Assembly (NCBI RefSeq): GCF_020595055.1 | Contig: NZ_JAJDOO010000018.1 | Span: 32,130-96,129 of the forward strand | Direction of reading: 5' to 3' | DNA length: 64,000 bases | Source of the DNA: Desulfosporosinus shakirovi | Lineage (GTDB): Bacteria > Bacillota > Desulfitobacteriia > Desulfitobacteriales > Desulfitobacteriaceae | Shown: positions 34,492 to 43,577 of the stretch, piece after piece | Layout of the letters: every line of letters begins with the position of its first letter | How positions within the stretch are numbered: position 1 is the stretch's first letter | Translations under genes and position numbers: made by a program | Notes under the pieces: model-generated | The model's input: the letters and a program-made list of their open reading frames with translations, nothing else | Told to the model about the DNA's origin: nothing | Databases searched by the model: none

Positions 34492-36646
34492 CATAACTCT
34501 TTTCAACTTTAATTTGTTAACAGGTTCTCCCTCTGCCTCTGCCTCTGCAGCCGATCAGCCCTCAGAGGCAATAAAAACCTTCCGCAATGTCTGTCCTCGT
34601 AACTGTTACGACACCTGTGGGATGATTACCTATGTCCAAGACGGAATCCTCAAAAAAGTTGAAGGAGACCCTAAACACGGTTATACCAACGGAAAGCTTT
34701 GCCTAAAAGGGTACGCTTATCCACGCCGAGTCTATAGCCCGGATCGCATCAAATATCCCATGAAGCAAACTCCTCGTGGTTCCGGAAACTGGACCCGCAT
34801 TAGTTGGGATGAAGCAATGGATACAATTGCCAAGAAAATTCTGGATTTGAAGCAACGCTACGGATCAACACTTCCAATCTGCTTAGACAAGTACTCCGGT
34901 AATTTTGGTATTGTTCATTATGGCATTGAGGGTACTATGTCTAGCATCGGCTATACAACCCGTGCTGTAGGCACACCCTGCTGGCCCGCTGGAATTGATG
35001 CCCAAACCTATGATTTTGGTACACTTTACAGCAACGACCCCGAAGACATGGTTAATGCCAAGTATCTTATTCTCTGGGGACAAAATGCCGCCTGGACAGC
35101 GATTCACAGCTTCCCCTTCATCAACAAAGCCCGGGAACGCGGGGCTAAACTCGTGGTGATAGATCCAATCTTAACGTCAACCGCTTCAAAAGCTGATCTC
35201 TATATCCAAGTTAATCCCAGCACGGATGGCGCTCTCGCTTTAGGCATGGCGCGTTATATTATTGATAATAATTGGGTCGATTGGGAGTATGCCCGCGCTA
35301 ACAGTATTGGGTTTGATGAATGGGTGGACTATATCAAAAAAGAGGTCACCTTGGACTGGGCATCTGAAAAAACAGGCGTACCCAAAGATATCATCATGGA
35401 AATCGCCCGAGAGTACGCCACGGCAAAACCAGCCAGTATGTGGGTTGGTTACGGCATGCAGCGTCACACTAACGGCGGTCAGAACGTGCGGATCATCGAT
35501 GCCCTAGGGGTCATGACCGGCAATGTCGGAAAATCTGGGGGGGGAGTTAACTACGGTCACTTAGAAACCTGGGGCTTCAACTATAATGCCATGGTCAACG
35601 CTGCTCCTAAAGGGTCTAAAGGATTTATTGGACCGGATGGCAAAGAGGGGGATCGTGCCATCAACATGAACAACTTTGCTCACGATGTCTCCGCTCAAAG
35701 CGACCCTCCAGTAAAAATGCTCTGGCTGGCGTGCCGAAATCCCGGTGCCCAAGATCCCGACACTAATGCCATTGAGAAAATGTTCGCCTCCATGGAATTT
35801 GTTGTTACTGTAGACTCGTTTTTTAACAAAACCGTCGAGATGTCCGATATTGTCTTGCCAGCAACTACCCATTTTGAGGACTGGGATGTCATGGCCAGCT
35901 ATTGGCACTACTGGATCGGCATTAACGAACGTGCTATTGACCCCTTGTACGAGTCAAAAAGTGATGTTGAAATTGCCATAGAACTCTCTAAAAAACTGAA
36001 TGCCCTGGAACCTGGTTCCTGTACCTTCCCGACTTCAGGAACACCGGAGGAATGGTTAGCCAAAGAATTCAACCCCGGGATTCACCAAATGCTTGGCATT
36101 GAAGATTATAAAGAACTCATGGATGGACCTCGCAAGGCAAATATGCCTGCCGCTTCCTGGTCCGATGGAAAATTCCGCACCCCTTCTAAGAAGATTGAAA
36201 TTCACTGTGAACTCGCCGAGAAGAACGGACTGCCTGCGTTGCCAATCTGGGTAGACGAAATGAAGACCCCTGAGAAATATCCGCTCCGCTTTATGACACC
36301 CCATCCGCAGCATGCTTTACACTCCCAGTTTCAAAACTTAGATTGGATGATGACCGCAAACCCTGAGCCCAAGGTGGAAATTCACCCTGTTCTCGCCGCC
36401 AAATACGGTATTACTGAAGGAAATATGGTTAAAGTCTACAATGACCTAGGATCAATCACTGTCAAAGCCCACCTAACCCGCACAACCTCCCTCAATGTCA
36501 TCGTCTCCTATGAGTCTTGGTATAAAAACTCTAACTTCAATGTGAATTACACCTTAAAAGCTATCCCTAGCGATATGGGCAAACAAGCGACCGGCAACGA
36601 CGGGTTAGCCTTTCATGATAATTTCGTAATGATAGAAAAAGCATAA
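34439..36646 (+). CDS. Tat-exported molybdopterin oxidoreductase (DMSO reductase family), catalytic subunit
   Basis: A 735-residue enzyme. The N-terminus has a twin-arginine signal (SRRKFLGG near 4-11) and an Ala-rich cleavage region near 38. The [4Fe-4S] motif is Cys52, Cys56, Cys60 and Cys88. The probable Mo-ligating residue is Cys181 in AVGTPCWPAG, as in PhsA/PsrA-like enzymes, rather than Ser or Sec. The C-terminal molybdopterin-binding domain spans about 600-730. With the FeS subunit and membrane anchor that follow it forms a Dms/Phs/Psr-type complex outside the membrane. The substrate cannot be read from sequence. Confidence 0.93.
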   Translation: MKLSRRKFLGGAVAAASSITLFNFNLLTGSPSASASAADQPSEAIKTFRNVCPRNCYDTCGMITYVQDGILKKVEGDPKHGYTNGKLCLKGYAYPRRVYSPDRIKYPMKQTPRGSGNWTRISWDEAMDTIAKKILDLKQRYGSTLPICLDKYSGNFGIVHYGIEGTMSSIGYTTRAVGTPCWPAGIDAQTYDFGTLYSNDPEDMVNAKYLILWGQNAAWTAIHSFPFINKARERGAKLVVIDPILTSTASKADLYIQVNPSTDGALALGMARYIIDNNWVDWEYARANSIGFDEWVDYIKKEVTLDWASEKTGVPKDIIMEIAREYATAKPASMWVGYGMQRHTNGGQNVRIIDALGVMTGNVGKSGGGVNYGHLETWGFNYNAMVNAAPKGSKGFIGPDGKEGDRAINMNNFAHDVSAQSDPPVKMLWLACRNPGAQDPDTNAIEKMFASMEFVVTVDSFFNKTVEMSDIVLPATTHFEDWDVMASYWHYWIGINERAIDPLYESKSDVEIAIELSKKLNALEPGSCTFPTSGTPEEWLAKEFNPGIHQMLGIEDYKELMDGPRKANMPAASWSDGKFRTPSKKIEIHCELAEKNGLPALPIWVDEMKTPEKYPLRFMTPHPQHALHSQFQNLDWMMTANPEPKVEIHPVLAAKYGITEGNMVKVYNDLGSITVKAHLTRTTSLNVIVSYESWYKNSNFNVNYTLKAIPSDMGKQATGNDGLAFHDNFVMIEKA

Positions 36647-36658
36647 GGAGGAATCCCT

Positions 36659-37225
36659 TTGAGTAAACAGCTTGGCTTTTTACACAACTCAGAGAAATGT
36701 GTGGGCTGTCGGGGGTGTGAAATGGCCTGCAAAAACGAATATCAAATTGACGCCGCCCCCCAGTGGCGCAAGGTTTTCCAACTCCATGAAGAAGATTTTT
36801 CTCTTCCAACCCGAATGTTTTTCTCCATGGCCTGTAACCACTGTGCTCATCCAGAATGTCTCAGGGTCTGCCCGGTAGAGGCCTACACTAAACGCGACGA
36901 TGGTATTGTGGTGCATGATCCAAATCGCTGTATTGGCTGTCGCTTATGTACCATGGCCTGTCCCTATGATCGTCCCCAAATTAATTCTGCCAAAAAGAAG
37001 GTCGAGAAATGCAATTTATGTTACCAGCGAATTGATAACGGAGAACAGCCGGCTTGTGTCGCAGCCTGCATTCCGGGTGCCCTGGAACTAGTGGAAATCA
37101 ATGATATCCTCGACCAGAAAACCGGTGTACTCAAGACCTTGCCTGGGCTACCCAGCCCGAAACTTACAACGCCGTCGATTCGTTTCATCGGACCGAAACA
37201 AGGCAAACAAATTAGGAGGGATTAG
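36659..37225 (+). CDS. DmsB-like four-cluster ferredoxin subunit
   Basis: A 188-residue iron-sulfur protein carrying four Cys clusters (CVGCRGCEMACKN, CNHCAHPECLRVCPV, CIGCRLCTMACPY and the CNLCYQRI...CVAACIPGA set). It carries electrons from the membrane anchor to the molybdenum subunit. It starts at TTG 36659 behind GGAGG, 12 bases after the catalytic gene. It has no signal peptide, so it is probably exported with the Tat-bearing catalytic subunit. Confidence 0.95.
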   Translation: MSKQLGFLHNSEKCVGCRGCEMACKNEYQIDAAPQWRKVFQLHEEDFSLPTRMFFSMACNHCAHPECLRVCPVEAYTKRDDGIVVHDPNRCIGCRLCTMACPYDRPQINSAKKKVEKCNLCYQRIDNGEQPACVAACIPGALELVEINDILDQKTGVLKTLPGLPSPKLTTPSIRFIGPKQGKQIRRD

Positions 37226-37228
37226 CAT

Positions 37229-38134
37229 ATGGGAGACTGGGAATGGCCCTTAATTCTTTTTACCGTTCTTGGACAAATCGCGATTGGGATAATCGTTATG
37301 CTCTGGTGGCTCGACCGTGATCGTGATCATCTGGATACCCAATTGTTCAAACAGGGTGTCTATGTTTCTGGGGGCCTCTTGATACTTGCCCTTTTGGCTT
37401 CACTTTTTCACCTGGGGCATCCGGAAGTAGCCTACCGCGCCTTAGCCCACCTTGGTTCCTCTTGGTTAAGCCGTGAAATCCTCTTGTTCCTCCTCACGTT
37501 TTTAGCGTGGATTAACCTTTTTTGGCTGTCGAGACGACAAACAAGCAGCCACCCCATTGGAGCAGATGCTGCAACCATCACGACTGCTGAAATTGCGGCT
37601 GAGGGACAACAATCAGGTAACCGTTCCCTCGGATTAGGTATCACTTCTGTGCTGGGTCTATTAGGTATTGCCAGTAGCGCCATGATTTATGTTCTCCCCC
37701 GAGTTCCTGCTTGGAATAACGTTGGTCCCGTTCTCTTCTTTTTACTCACCACAGGATTGCTAGGCGCACTAGTAACTTTAGTATTAGGAAGGAAATTGCT
37801 TCACCCCACCCAAAAGAAGCTTCTTCTTCAATGCTCACTCGGGTGTACGATCGCCAGCCTGCTCTTCTATGTCATTTATGCCTCTATGCTGAGCGCGAGC
37901 ATGGAAGGAGCCACCTCCTTAAACTTTCTTTTGAGCAGCCCTCTATTTTGGGCCCGTGCTCTTTTGGGTTGGTTTGCTCCACTCCTTCTTCTGGTTAGCA
38001 TGCTTAAAAATTCTCAAGTCGCCAAAACCAATCTTATTTTAACCCTTACTCTATTTTCAGTTTTAGGGGAAGTCTTAGGTCGAGCACTTTTCTACCTTAG
38101 TGCAACAGGCATTCAGATCACTGCCTTGTTCTAA
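37229..38134 (+). CDS. DmsC-like membrane anchor subunit
   Basis: A 301-residue protein with about eight membrane helices (the first at 6-26, ILFTVLGQIAIGIIVMLWWL) and the family pattern LFHLGHPEVAYRALAHLGSSWLS near residues 60-80. DmsC anchors the complex and oxidises menaquinol. It lies 3 bases after the FeS gene; a terminator follows, so the three-gene operon ends here. Confidence 0.93.
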   Translation: MGDWEWPLILFTVLGQIAIGIIVMLWWLDRDRDHLDTQLFKQGVYVSGGLLILALLASLFHLGHPEVAYRALAHLGSSWLSREILLFLLTFLAWINLFWLSRRQTSSHPIGADAATITTAEIAAEGQQSGNRSLGLGITSVLGLLGIASSAMIYVLPRVPAWNNVGPVLFFLLTTGLLGALVTLVLGRKLLHPTQKKLLLQCSLGCTIASLLFYVIYASMLSASMEGATSLNFLLSSPLFWARALLGWFAPLLLLVSMLKNSQVAKTNLILTLTLFSVLGEVLGRALFYLSATGIQITALF

Positions 38135-38154
38135 AGAGAGCTTCTTCGTATTGA

Positions 38155-38203
38155 AAGCCCTAAACGTTTGCAAGACGAATCGCAAACGTTAGGGCTTTTT
38201 TAC
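38155..38203 (+). terminator. Terminator of the Tat-exported molybdoenzyme operon
   Basis: GCCCTAAACGTTTGC pairs with GCAAACGTTAGGGC (one bulge) and is followed by TTTTTTAC, 20 bases after the dmsC-like stop. Confidence 0.93.
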
Positions 38204-38333
38204 TAATCAGAAAGTATAACTTTTCTCTTTTACATGATGCGCAAATTTATACTCCTTCACACATACTTAAAGGTTTTTCGGTAAACTCTAACGAATGATT
38301 CTCCAAAGCCATGCACAGATAAGGGGGTAAACT

Positions 38334-40418
38334 ATGAAATTTCATCAAAGTATTTGCCCTCGTAACTGCTACGATACCTGTAGTATTATTAGCACTACCC
38401 ACAAAGGTGTCCTGATTTCTGTAGAAGGCAACCCTCATCACGAATACACCTCGGGCAAACTCTGTCCGAAAGCCCTTGATGATGTGAAAAAGGTATACAG
38501 TCCTCAGCGCATCCGTTATCCAATGCGCCAGCGAGGTCGTTATAGTGGTTTTTGGGAGCGGATTTCTTGGGACGAGGCATTAACCCTTATTGCTGAGAAA
38601 ATTCTCTCCCTTAAAGAAACGTATGGAAGCTCCTTACCCCTCGCGCTGAATAAGTACTCTGGAAATTTCGGTGTCTTACACAATGCCATGGAAGGCCTCT
38701 TCACGGGCATCGGAGCAACCACGAGAACGGTCGGGTCTCCGTGTTGGTCAGCAGGGGTGGAAGCTCAAACCTATGACTTTGGGACCTTCTTCTGTTCAGA
38801 TCCTCTGGATATGGCTAAAGCCAATCTAATATGGCTCTGGGGAGTGAACCCCGCTTGGACAGCAGTACACCAGATGCCGATTATTTTTGACGCCATCGAT
38901 GGCGGAGCAAAGGTAGTTTGTTTCGATACCCATTTCAGTGCTACAGCTGCCCGGGCCCATCGGTATGTGCAGGTTCGCCCGGGAACCGATGGACTTCTAG
39001 CTTTAGGGTTTGCCAAGGTTCTTCTTGAAGAAAACCTTATCGATTCCAACCTTAGCAGCTATACGTTGGGACACGAAGAATTCTTCCACTATCTTGAAAA
39101 TGAGATCTCCCTTGATAACTGTTCAGAAATCACCGGAGTTTCTATATCAACTATTCGGGAGCTTGCACTCGAATATGGTAAGACTCACCCTGCCTGCATC
39201 TGGGCAGGCTTTGGCTTACAGAGATATACCAACGGAGGACAAACCCTGCGCGCTATTGATGCCTTAGGTGCACTTGCCGGACACCTTGGTGAACAAGGCG
39301 GTGGTGTTCAATACGCTCAATTCCAAACCTGGCGTTTTTCCGGAGCAATACAAAATCCAGCCCACCCATTCAATATTTCCTCCAACACAGATCATCCCTC
39401 AATCGATAGCCTAACTCAGAATCAAAAACAGACGGATCGACTCCTAAATATTAATCGTTTTTCGGAGGAAGCTCTCAGCTGTACCGATCCCCCCGTTAAA
39501 ATACTTTGGATTTCTGGAAGAAACCCACTATCTCAGGATGGTAATCTGCAACAATGGAAAAAACTGATCAATCAACTGGATTTGATAGTCGTGAACGACC
39601 TCTTTCATTCCAAATCCTCTGAAGCGGCCGATCTTTTTCTTCCAATCACGACGCATTATGAACATTGGGATTTAAACGCCGGTTATTGGCATTATTGGGT
39701 GGGGGTCAACGAACCTGCGATTCTTCCCATCGGTGAGTCTCGCTCAGACATACAGATCGCCTGGGATGTTTCATCCAAATTAAATGAACTTGAACCCGGA
39801 AGTTGCATATTTCCTACATCCGGTGATGAAAAAGAAACCCTTTTACGTGAACTCGGCCCCCAAATGTTAGATATTCTGGGTTTAAAAAAACCAGAAGAAA
39901 TTCTTAAGGCTCCGGTGCGCGCCAACTTTCCTAGTACCGCTTGGGAAAATCGGATCTTTGCAACTCCTTCCGGACGTTATGAATTCTTCTCGTCCCAAGC
40001 ATCTAACGCCCGTCTTTCTCCCCTTCCAATCTTTGTTCCCCCTCTTAATCCTTCGATTGATGCACCATTACGCCTTCTGACTCCGCATCACTACTCTACT
40101 ATAAATTCTCAGGTTTATGCCTCAGGGGCAGATAATTCTGATTATGTCTTGCATCTTGCACCAGAACTTGCCCAGCGTCATAACTTAGCAGTCGGGGACC
40201 GGGCTCAAATTTGGAATAAATCAGGCCTATTAGAAGTGGTCATACAACCTTTATTAGGCATTTCTGCTGACACCGTCATTATTTTCCAGGAACAAGTCGA
40301 AGCCAATTCACCGCTTAATTGCTTAATAGGAACACCTTTAACTGATATGGGGCAACTCATTCTTGGTGCCCCAGGGTTTGCGTTAAATGAAACCTTTGTA
40401 AATCTGCGAAAACTATAG
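38334..40418 (+). CDS. Second molybdopterin oxidoreductase, without Tat signal
   Basis: A 694-residue paralogue of the enzyme at 34439, with the same [4Fe-4S] motif (Cys8, Cys12, Cys16, Cys44) and probable Mo ligand Cys137 in TVGSPCWSAG. It begins directly at the FeS motif (MKFHQSICPRNCYDTC) with no Tat signal, so it should stay in the cytoplasm. AAGGGGG precedes the ATG, so the short N-terminus is not a start-site error. It is followed by its own FeS subunit but by no membrane anchor. The electron donor and substrate are unknown; a soluble reductase or dehydrogenase fed by ferredoxin or NAD enzymes is possible. Confidence 0.9.
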   Translation: MKFHQSICPRNCYDTCSIISTTHKGVLISVEGNPHHEYTSGKLCPKALDDVKKVYSPQRIRYPMRQRGRYSGFWERISWDEALTLIAEKILSLKETYGSSLPLALNKYSGNFGVLHNAMEGLFTGIGATTRTVGSPCWSAGVEAQTYDFGTFFCSDPLDMAKANLIWLWGVNPAWTAVHQMPIIFDAIDGGAKVVCFDTHFSATAARAHRYVQVRPGTDGLLALGFAKVLLEENLIDSNLSSYTLGHEEFFHYLENEISLDNCSEITGVSISTIRELALEYGKTHPACIWAGFGLQRYTNGGQTLRAIDALGALAGHLGEQGGGVQYAQFQTWRFSGAIQNPAHPFNISSNTDHPSIDSLTQNQKQTDRLLNINRFSEEALSCTDPPVKILWISGRNPLSQDGNLQQWKKLINQLDLIVVNDLFHSKSSEAADLFLPITTHYEHWDLNAGYWHYWVGVNEPAILPIGESRSDIQIAWDVSSKLNELEPGSCIFPTSGDEKETLLRELGPQMLDILGLKKPEEILKAPVRANFPSTAWENRIFATPSGRYEFFSSQASNARLSPLPIFVPPLNPSIDAPLRLLTPHHYSTINSQVYASGADNSDYVLHLAPELAQRHNLAVGDRAQIWNKSGLLEVVIQPLLGISADTVIIFQEQVEANSPLNCLIGTPLTDMGQLILGAPGFALNETFVNLRKL

Positions 40419-40434
40419 TTAAAATGGAGGGTAT

Positions 40435-41004
40435 ATGGTCAAACAATTAGGTTTCGTCCTTGACGTTAATCGCTGCCTTGGTTGCGGAGCCTGTGCCAAA
40501 GCTTGCCAAAATCGAAATCAATTGGCACCCTCACTTGTAAGGCGCAAGATTCGTAAGATAGAGAAATTTTCAAAGGATCATATTGAGATGTTTTATTTAT
40601 CCACAGCCTGCAATCATTGTGGCAATCCTGAATGCTTACGGGTTTGTCCGTCTGGGGCCTATGCGAAACGCCGCGATGGTATAGTTTTACATCTTTCCGA
40701 AAAGTGTACAGGCTGTAAGTCCTGTGTAGCCTCATGCCCATTTGGAGCCCCCCTAATTAATCCGCAGACGAACAAGGCGAGTAAATGCCAGCTCTGCTAT
40801 GAACGTTTAGATCGTGGAATGCCTCCTTTTTGTGTTCAAGCCTGCCTAACTGGTGCGCTTAGGCTCAAAGAACTAAAGGACATTCCAGATAACAAGCTAT
40901 TAAGGCTTACTGCCCCGGCTCCGAGCCTTCGCTTGACGCGCCCCTCTGTTTTCTATAAACCGCCAAGAGCCACTAAGGTATCGGGTTTTTTATTCCCGAA
41001 ATAG
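40435..41004 (+). CDS. DmsB-like ferredoxin subunit of the second molybdoenzyme
   Basis: A 189-residue protein with the four-cluster pattern (CLGCGACAKACQN, CNHCGNPECLRVCPS, CTGCKSCVASCPF, CQLCYERL...CVQACLTGA). Similar in length and motif order to the subunit at 36659. It lies 16 bases after the second catalytic gene. No transmembrane gene follows; the next genes are convergent. Confidence 0.94.
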   Translation: MVKQLGFVLDVNRCLGCGACAKACQNRNQLAPSLVRRKIRKIEKFSKDHIEMFYLSTACNHCGNPECLRVCPSGAYAKRRDGIVLHLSEKCTGCKSCVASCPFGAPLINPQTNKASKCQLCYERLDRGMPPFCVQACLTGALRLKELKDIPDNKLLRLTAPAPSLRLTRPSVFYKPPRATKVSGFLFPK

Positions 41005-41160
41005 GATATTACTACTCCATTTAATAATGTACACTTTTTCGGATGGATGTGACGCCTCCCCGAAGCCAGAAGACGCCACAGGACATCTTCCTTCCTAACC
41101 TTTAACATTTCACTTATGCTGTTGCCGTTAAAAAGACAGCTTACTGACTGGTATAAAACA

Positions 41161-41210
41161 AAAAGATCGTTAGATTTGTAATAAATTACAAATCTAACGA
41201 TCTTTTTTTG
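41161..41210. terminator. Bidirectional terminator between the second molybdoenzyme operon and hydE
   Basis: AAAGATCGTTAGATTTG and its exact complement form arms of about 21 bp around a short AA loop, followed by T7. It is 16 bases from the hydE stop and can serve both convergent operons. Confidence 0.92.
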
Positions 41211-41225
41211 TTGATTTCTACAAAA

Positions 41226-42287
41226 CTAACTTTTGCAAGCTACAAACTGCCGACTATCCCCTCTACCCAGATCCATTTCAAAGCCCGCCGACTGAATTCT
41301 GCGCTCAATGCAATATCGGCAATCTTCCGGATGATCATCCCCACAAATCTTATTTTCGTAAAGAGCGTATTGTTTTCTAACTGAGGTTGGAGTAATAATC
41401 GGCATAACGACATTAGCGCCCGCTTTCAAGGCAAGCTCCCTGCCTTGTGGATGCAGAGTCCCAAGTGCCGTCGTGGCCGGAATAAGACTTTCCGGAACAA
41501 GTAGCCGCGCCAGGGCCACCATCACTAATGTATCTTCTAGTGTTCCGCCCTTCTCTTTAGCTAAAGGCGTCTCACTGTGAGGAATAAACGGTCCGATTCC
41601 GATCATGTCTGGACGGAGTTCGATTAAATATCGCAAGTCCTCTGCCAAATCAGCAAAGGTTTGTCCAGGAAGCCCCACCATAAACCCGGCTCCCACTTGG
41701 TAGCCAATCCCCTTCAATGCGTTCAAACAGGCCCGACGCTCCTCAAAGCGCATCGTCGGATGTAATGTTTCATACAGTTTTTTTGAAGCCGTTTCATGGC
41801 GCATTAGAAAGCGATCGGCACCGCAGGTAAAGAGGTTTTGATAGGTTTCAACTCTTCGTTCACCAATCGATAGCGTAATGGCTGCCTCTGGATAACGTTT
41901 TTTGATTTTCCGAATCAAATCAACAAGAACCTCATCCGTATACCAGAGGTCTTCACCACTTTGCAAGACAAATGTCTGATAACCTAATTCATACGCTTGA
42001 TCACAGCAAGCTAGGATTTCTTCCGGGGTTAACCGATAACGTTTCACCTTCACATTGGAAGCCCGAATTCCACAGTACAAGCAATCCTGCTTACAGATAT
42101 TCGAAAACTCGATAAGTCCTCTTAAGTAAACTTTATTTCCATAATATTTCTGTTTCGTCTTAAGAGCATAATTATAGAGGACCTCTCTATCCGCCTGAGT
42201 TAGGTTTTCTAAGAGATACGTGATTTCCTCTTTCGAGAGGTCGTTCGTTTGATAGACTTTTTCTAATAAATAATGAATATCACTCAC
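41226..42287 (-). CDS. hydE: [FeFe] hydrogenase maturase HydE (radical SAM)
   Basis: A radical SAM protein of about 353 residues. The SAM-cluster motif is CKQDCLYCG (Cys65, Cys69, Cys72 from the GTG start), and a second cluster motif CGDDHPEDCRYC lies at the C-terminus. HydE builds a low-spin Fe(CO)2(CN)cysteine-derived precursor of the H-cluster diiron site. GTG 42287 has GAGGGG upstream; an ATG nine codons earlier (42314) has poorer spacing. Last gene of the maturation operon. Confidence 0.95.
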   Translation of the reverse strand: MSDIHYLLEKVYQTNDLSKEEITYLLENLTQADREVLYNYALKTKQKYYGNKVYLRGLIEFSNICKQDCLYCGIRASNVKVKRYRLTPEEILACCDQAYELGYQTFVLQSGEDLWYTDEVLVDLIRKIKKRYPEAAITLSIGERRVETYQNLFTCGADRFLMRHETASKKLYETLHPTMRFEERRACLNALKGIGYQVGAGFMVGLPGQTFADLAEDLRYLIELRPDMIGIGPFIPHSETPLAKEKGGTLEDTLVMVALARLLVPESLIPATTALGTLHPQGRELALKAGANVVMPIITPTSVRKQYALYENKICGDDHPEDCRYCIERRIQSAGFEMDLGRGDSRQFVACKS

Positions 42288-42323
42288 AAAATCGCCCCTC
42301 ACCCAGTTGATCATTGTTGTATA

Positions 42324-43577
42324 TCATAGTTCTCCTTCTAAAGTCATCTTTGCCAGTGGGAAAGGTTCAAGCGCTCTTGGAAGTAATCCCTGAACATAGG
42401 CGATGAGAATGCCGAAGTTCACTATGGGCACATTGAGACTTTTTGCCTGTTTAACTCTGCTGAGCATTCCAGTTCTATTCATCATACAAGCTCCGCAATG
42501 GACGATAAGGGCATATTTCTTGACATCTTCCGTAAATGTAGCTCCTGAAGAGTATTCAAACTCTATCTGCCTACCTGTTCTCTGACGTATCCATCGAGGT
42601 ATCTTCACGCTGCCAATATCGTCTGATTGCCTATGATGTGTACACCCTTCTGCTATTAAAACCTTGTCTCCATCCTTAAGCGTTTCAATAGCCTTGGCAC
42701 CTTTGATAAATTCTGTTAAATCTCCCTTTTGTCGGGCAAAGAGGATTGAAAAGGATGTCATTAGAATATCCTTAGGAGTATCGGCAGAAACCTTTAAAAA
42801 AACTTGGGAATCAGTGATCACCAGCTTCGGTTTCTTTGCCAAATAATTCAAGGTTTCTCTTAATTCATATTCCTTAGTTACAATCGCCATAGCATCACTT
42901 TCCAGTATGTCTCTAATCGTCTGTTGTTGAGGAAGAATTAGCCTTCCTTTAGGAGCTGCTTTATCAATGGGAGTAACAAGCACCACAAAATCACCCGGGT
43001 TAATCAAATCCCCCACAATTTTAAACTTATCCTCATCCTCAGGAATAACCGAGATGATGGCATTTTTTAATTCTTTTATTCCAAGTTTCTTAAGAGCTGA
43101 GACAGCAACGACCGAAGTGCTTAGTTCTTCTCGAAAACGACTCGCGATTCTTTCTTGATCTTCATTTTTATTTTCGTTTTCAAGAGTATCCGCCTTATTT
43201 AAAACCACGATCAGCGGTTTCTTCTTTTTCTTAAAAGTATCTATAATAAACCGATCATTATCACTGATTCCCGCCTGGATATCTACAATAAGCAGTGCCA
43301 CATCTGTAATATCGAGTACTTCTAGCGTCTTCTTTAGCCTGAGCTCTCCTAATTCTCCGATATCGTCTATTCCAGCTGTATCTATGATCACACACGGTCC
43401 TATGGGCAATATCTCCATCGATTTAAACACCGGGTCAGTCGTTGTACCTTTTACTTTCGATACTATAGCTGTTTCCTGACCTGTAATGGCATTAATCACG
43501 CTGGATTTCCCTGCATTTCTCTTCCCAAATAACGCCAAATGTACTCTAACCCCTCTGGGCGTTTCATTTAAGCTCAT
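42324..43577 (-). CDS. hydF: [FeFe] hydrogenase maturation GTPase HydF
   Basis: About 417 residues. N-terminal GTPase (FGKRNAGKSS near 18, DTAGIDD, and NKAD), a dimerisation domain, and a C-terminal [4Fe-4S] domain with the CTHHRQ and HCGACMMNR motifs that supply cluster ligands. HydF is the scaffold that loads the diiron subcluster onto HydA. ATG 43577 follows CAGGAGGG; a longer frame from 43619 lacks a good ribosome site. It overlaps the aspartase gene by 14 bases. Confidence 0.97.
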   Translation of the reverse strand: MSLNETPRGVRVHLALFGKRNAGKSSVINAITGQETAIVSKVKGTTTDPVFKSMEILPIGPCVIIDTAGIDDIGELGELRLKKTLEVLDITDVALLIVDIQAGISDNDRFIIDTFKKKKKPLIVVLNKADTLENENKNEDQERIASRFREELSTSVVAVSALKKLGIKELKNAIISVIPEDEDKFKIVGDLINPGDFVVLVTPIDKAAPKGRLILPQQQTIRDILESDAMAIVTKEYELRETLNYLAKKPKLVITDSQVFLKVSADTPKDILMTSFSILFARQKGDLTEFIKGAKAIETLKDGDKVLIAEGCTHHRQSDDIGSVKIPRWIRQRTGRQIEFEYSSGATFTEDVKKYALIVHCGACMMNRTGMLSRVKQAKSLNVPIVNFGILIAYVQGLLPRALEPFPLAKMTLEGEL

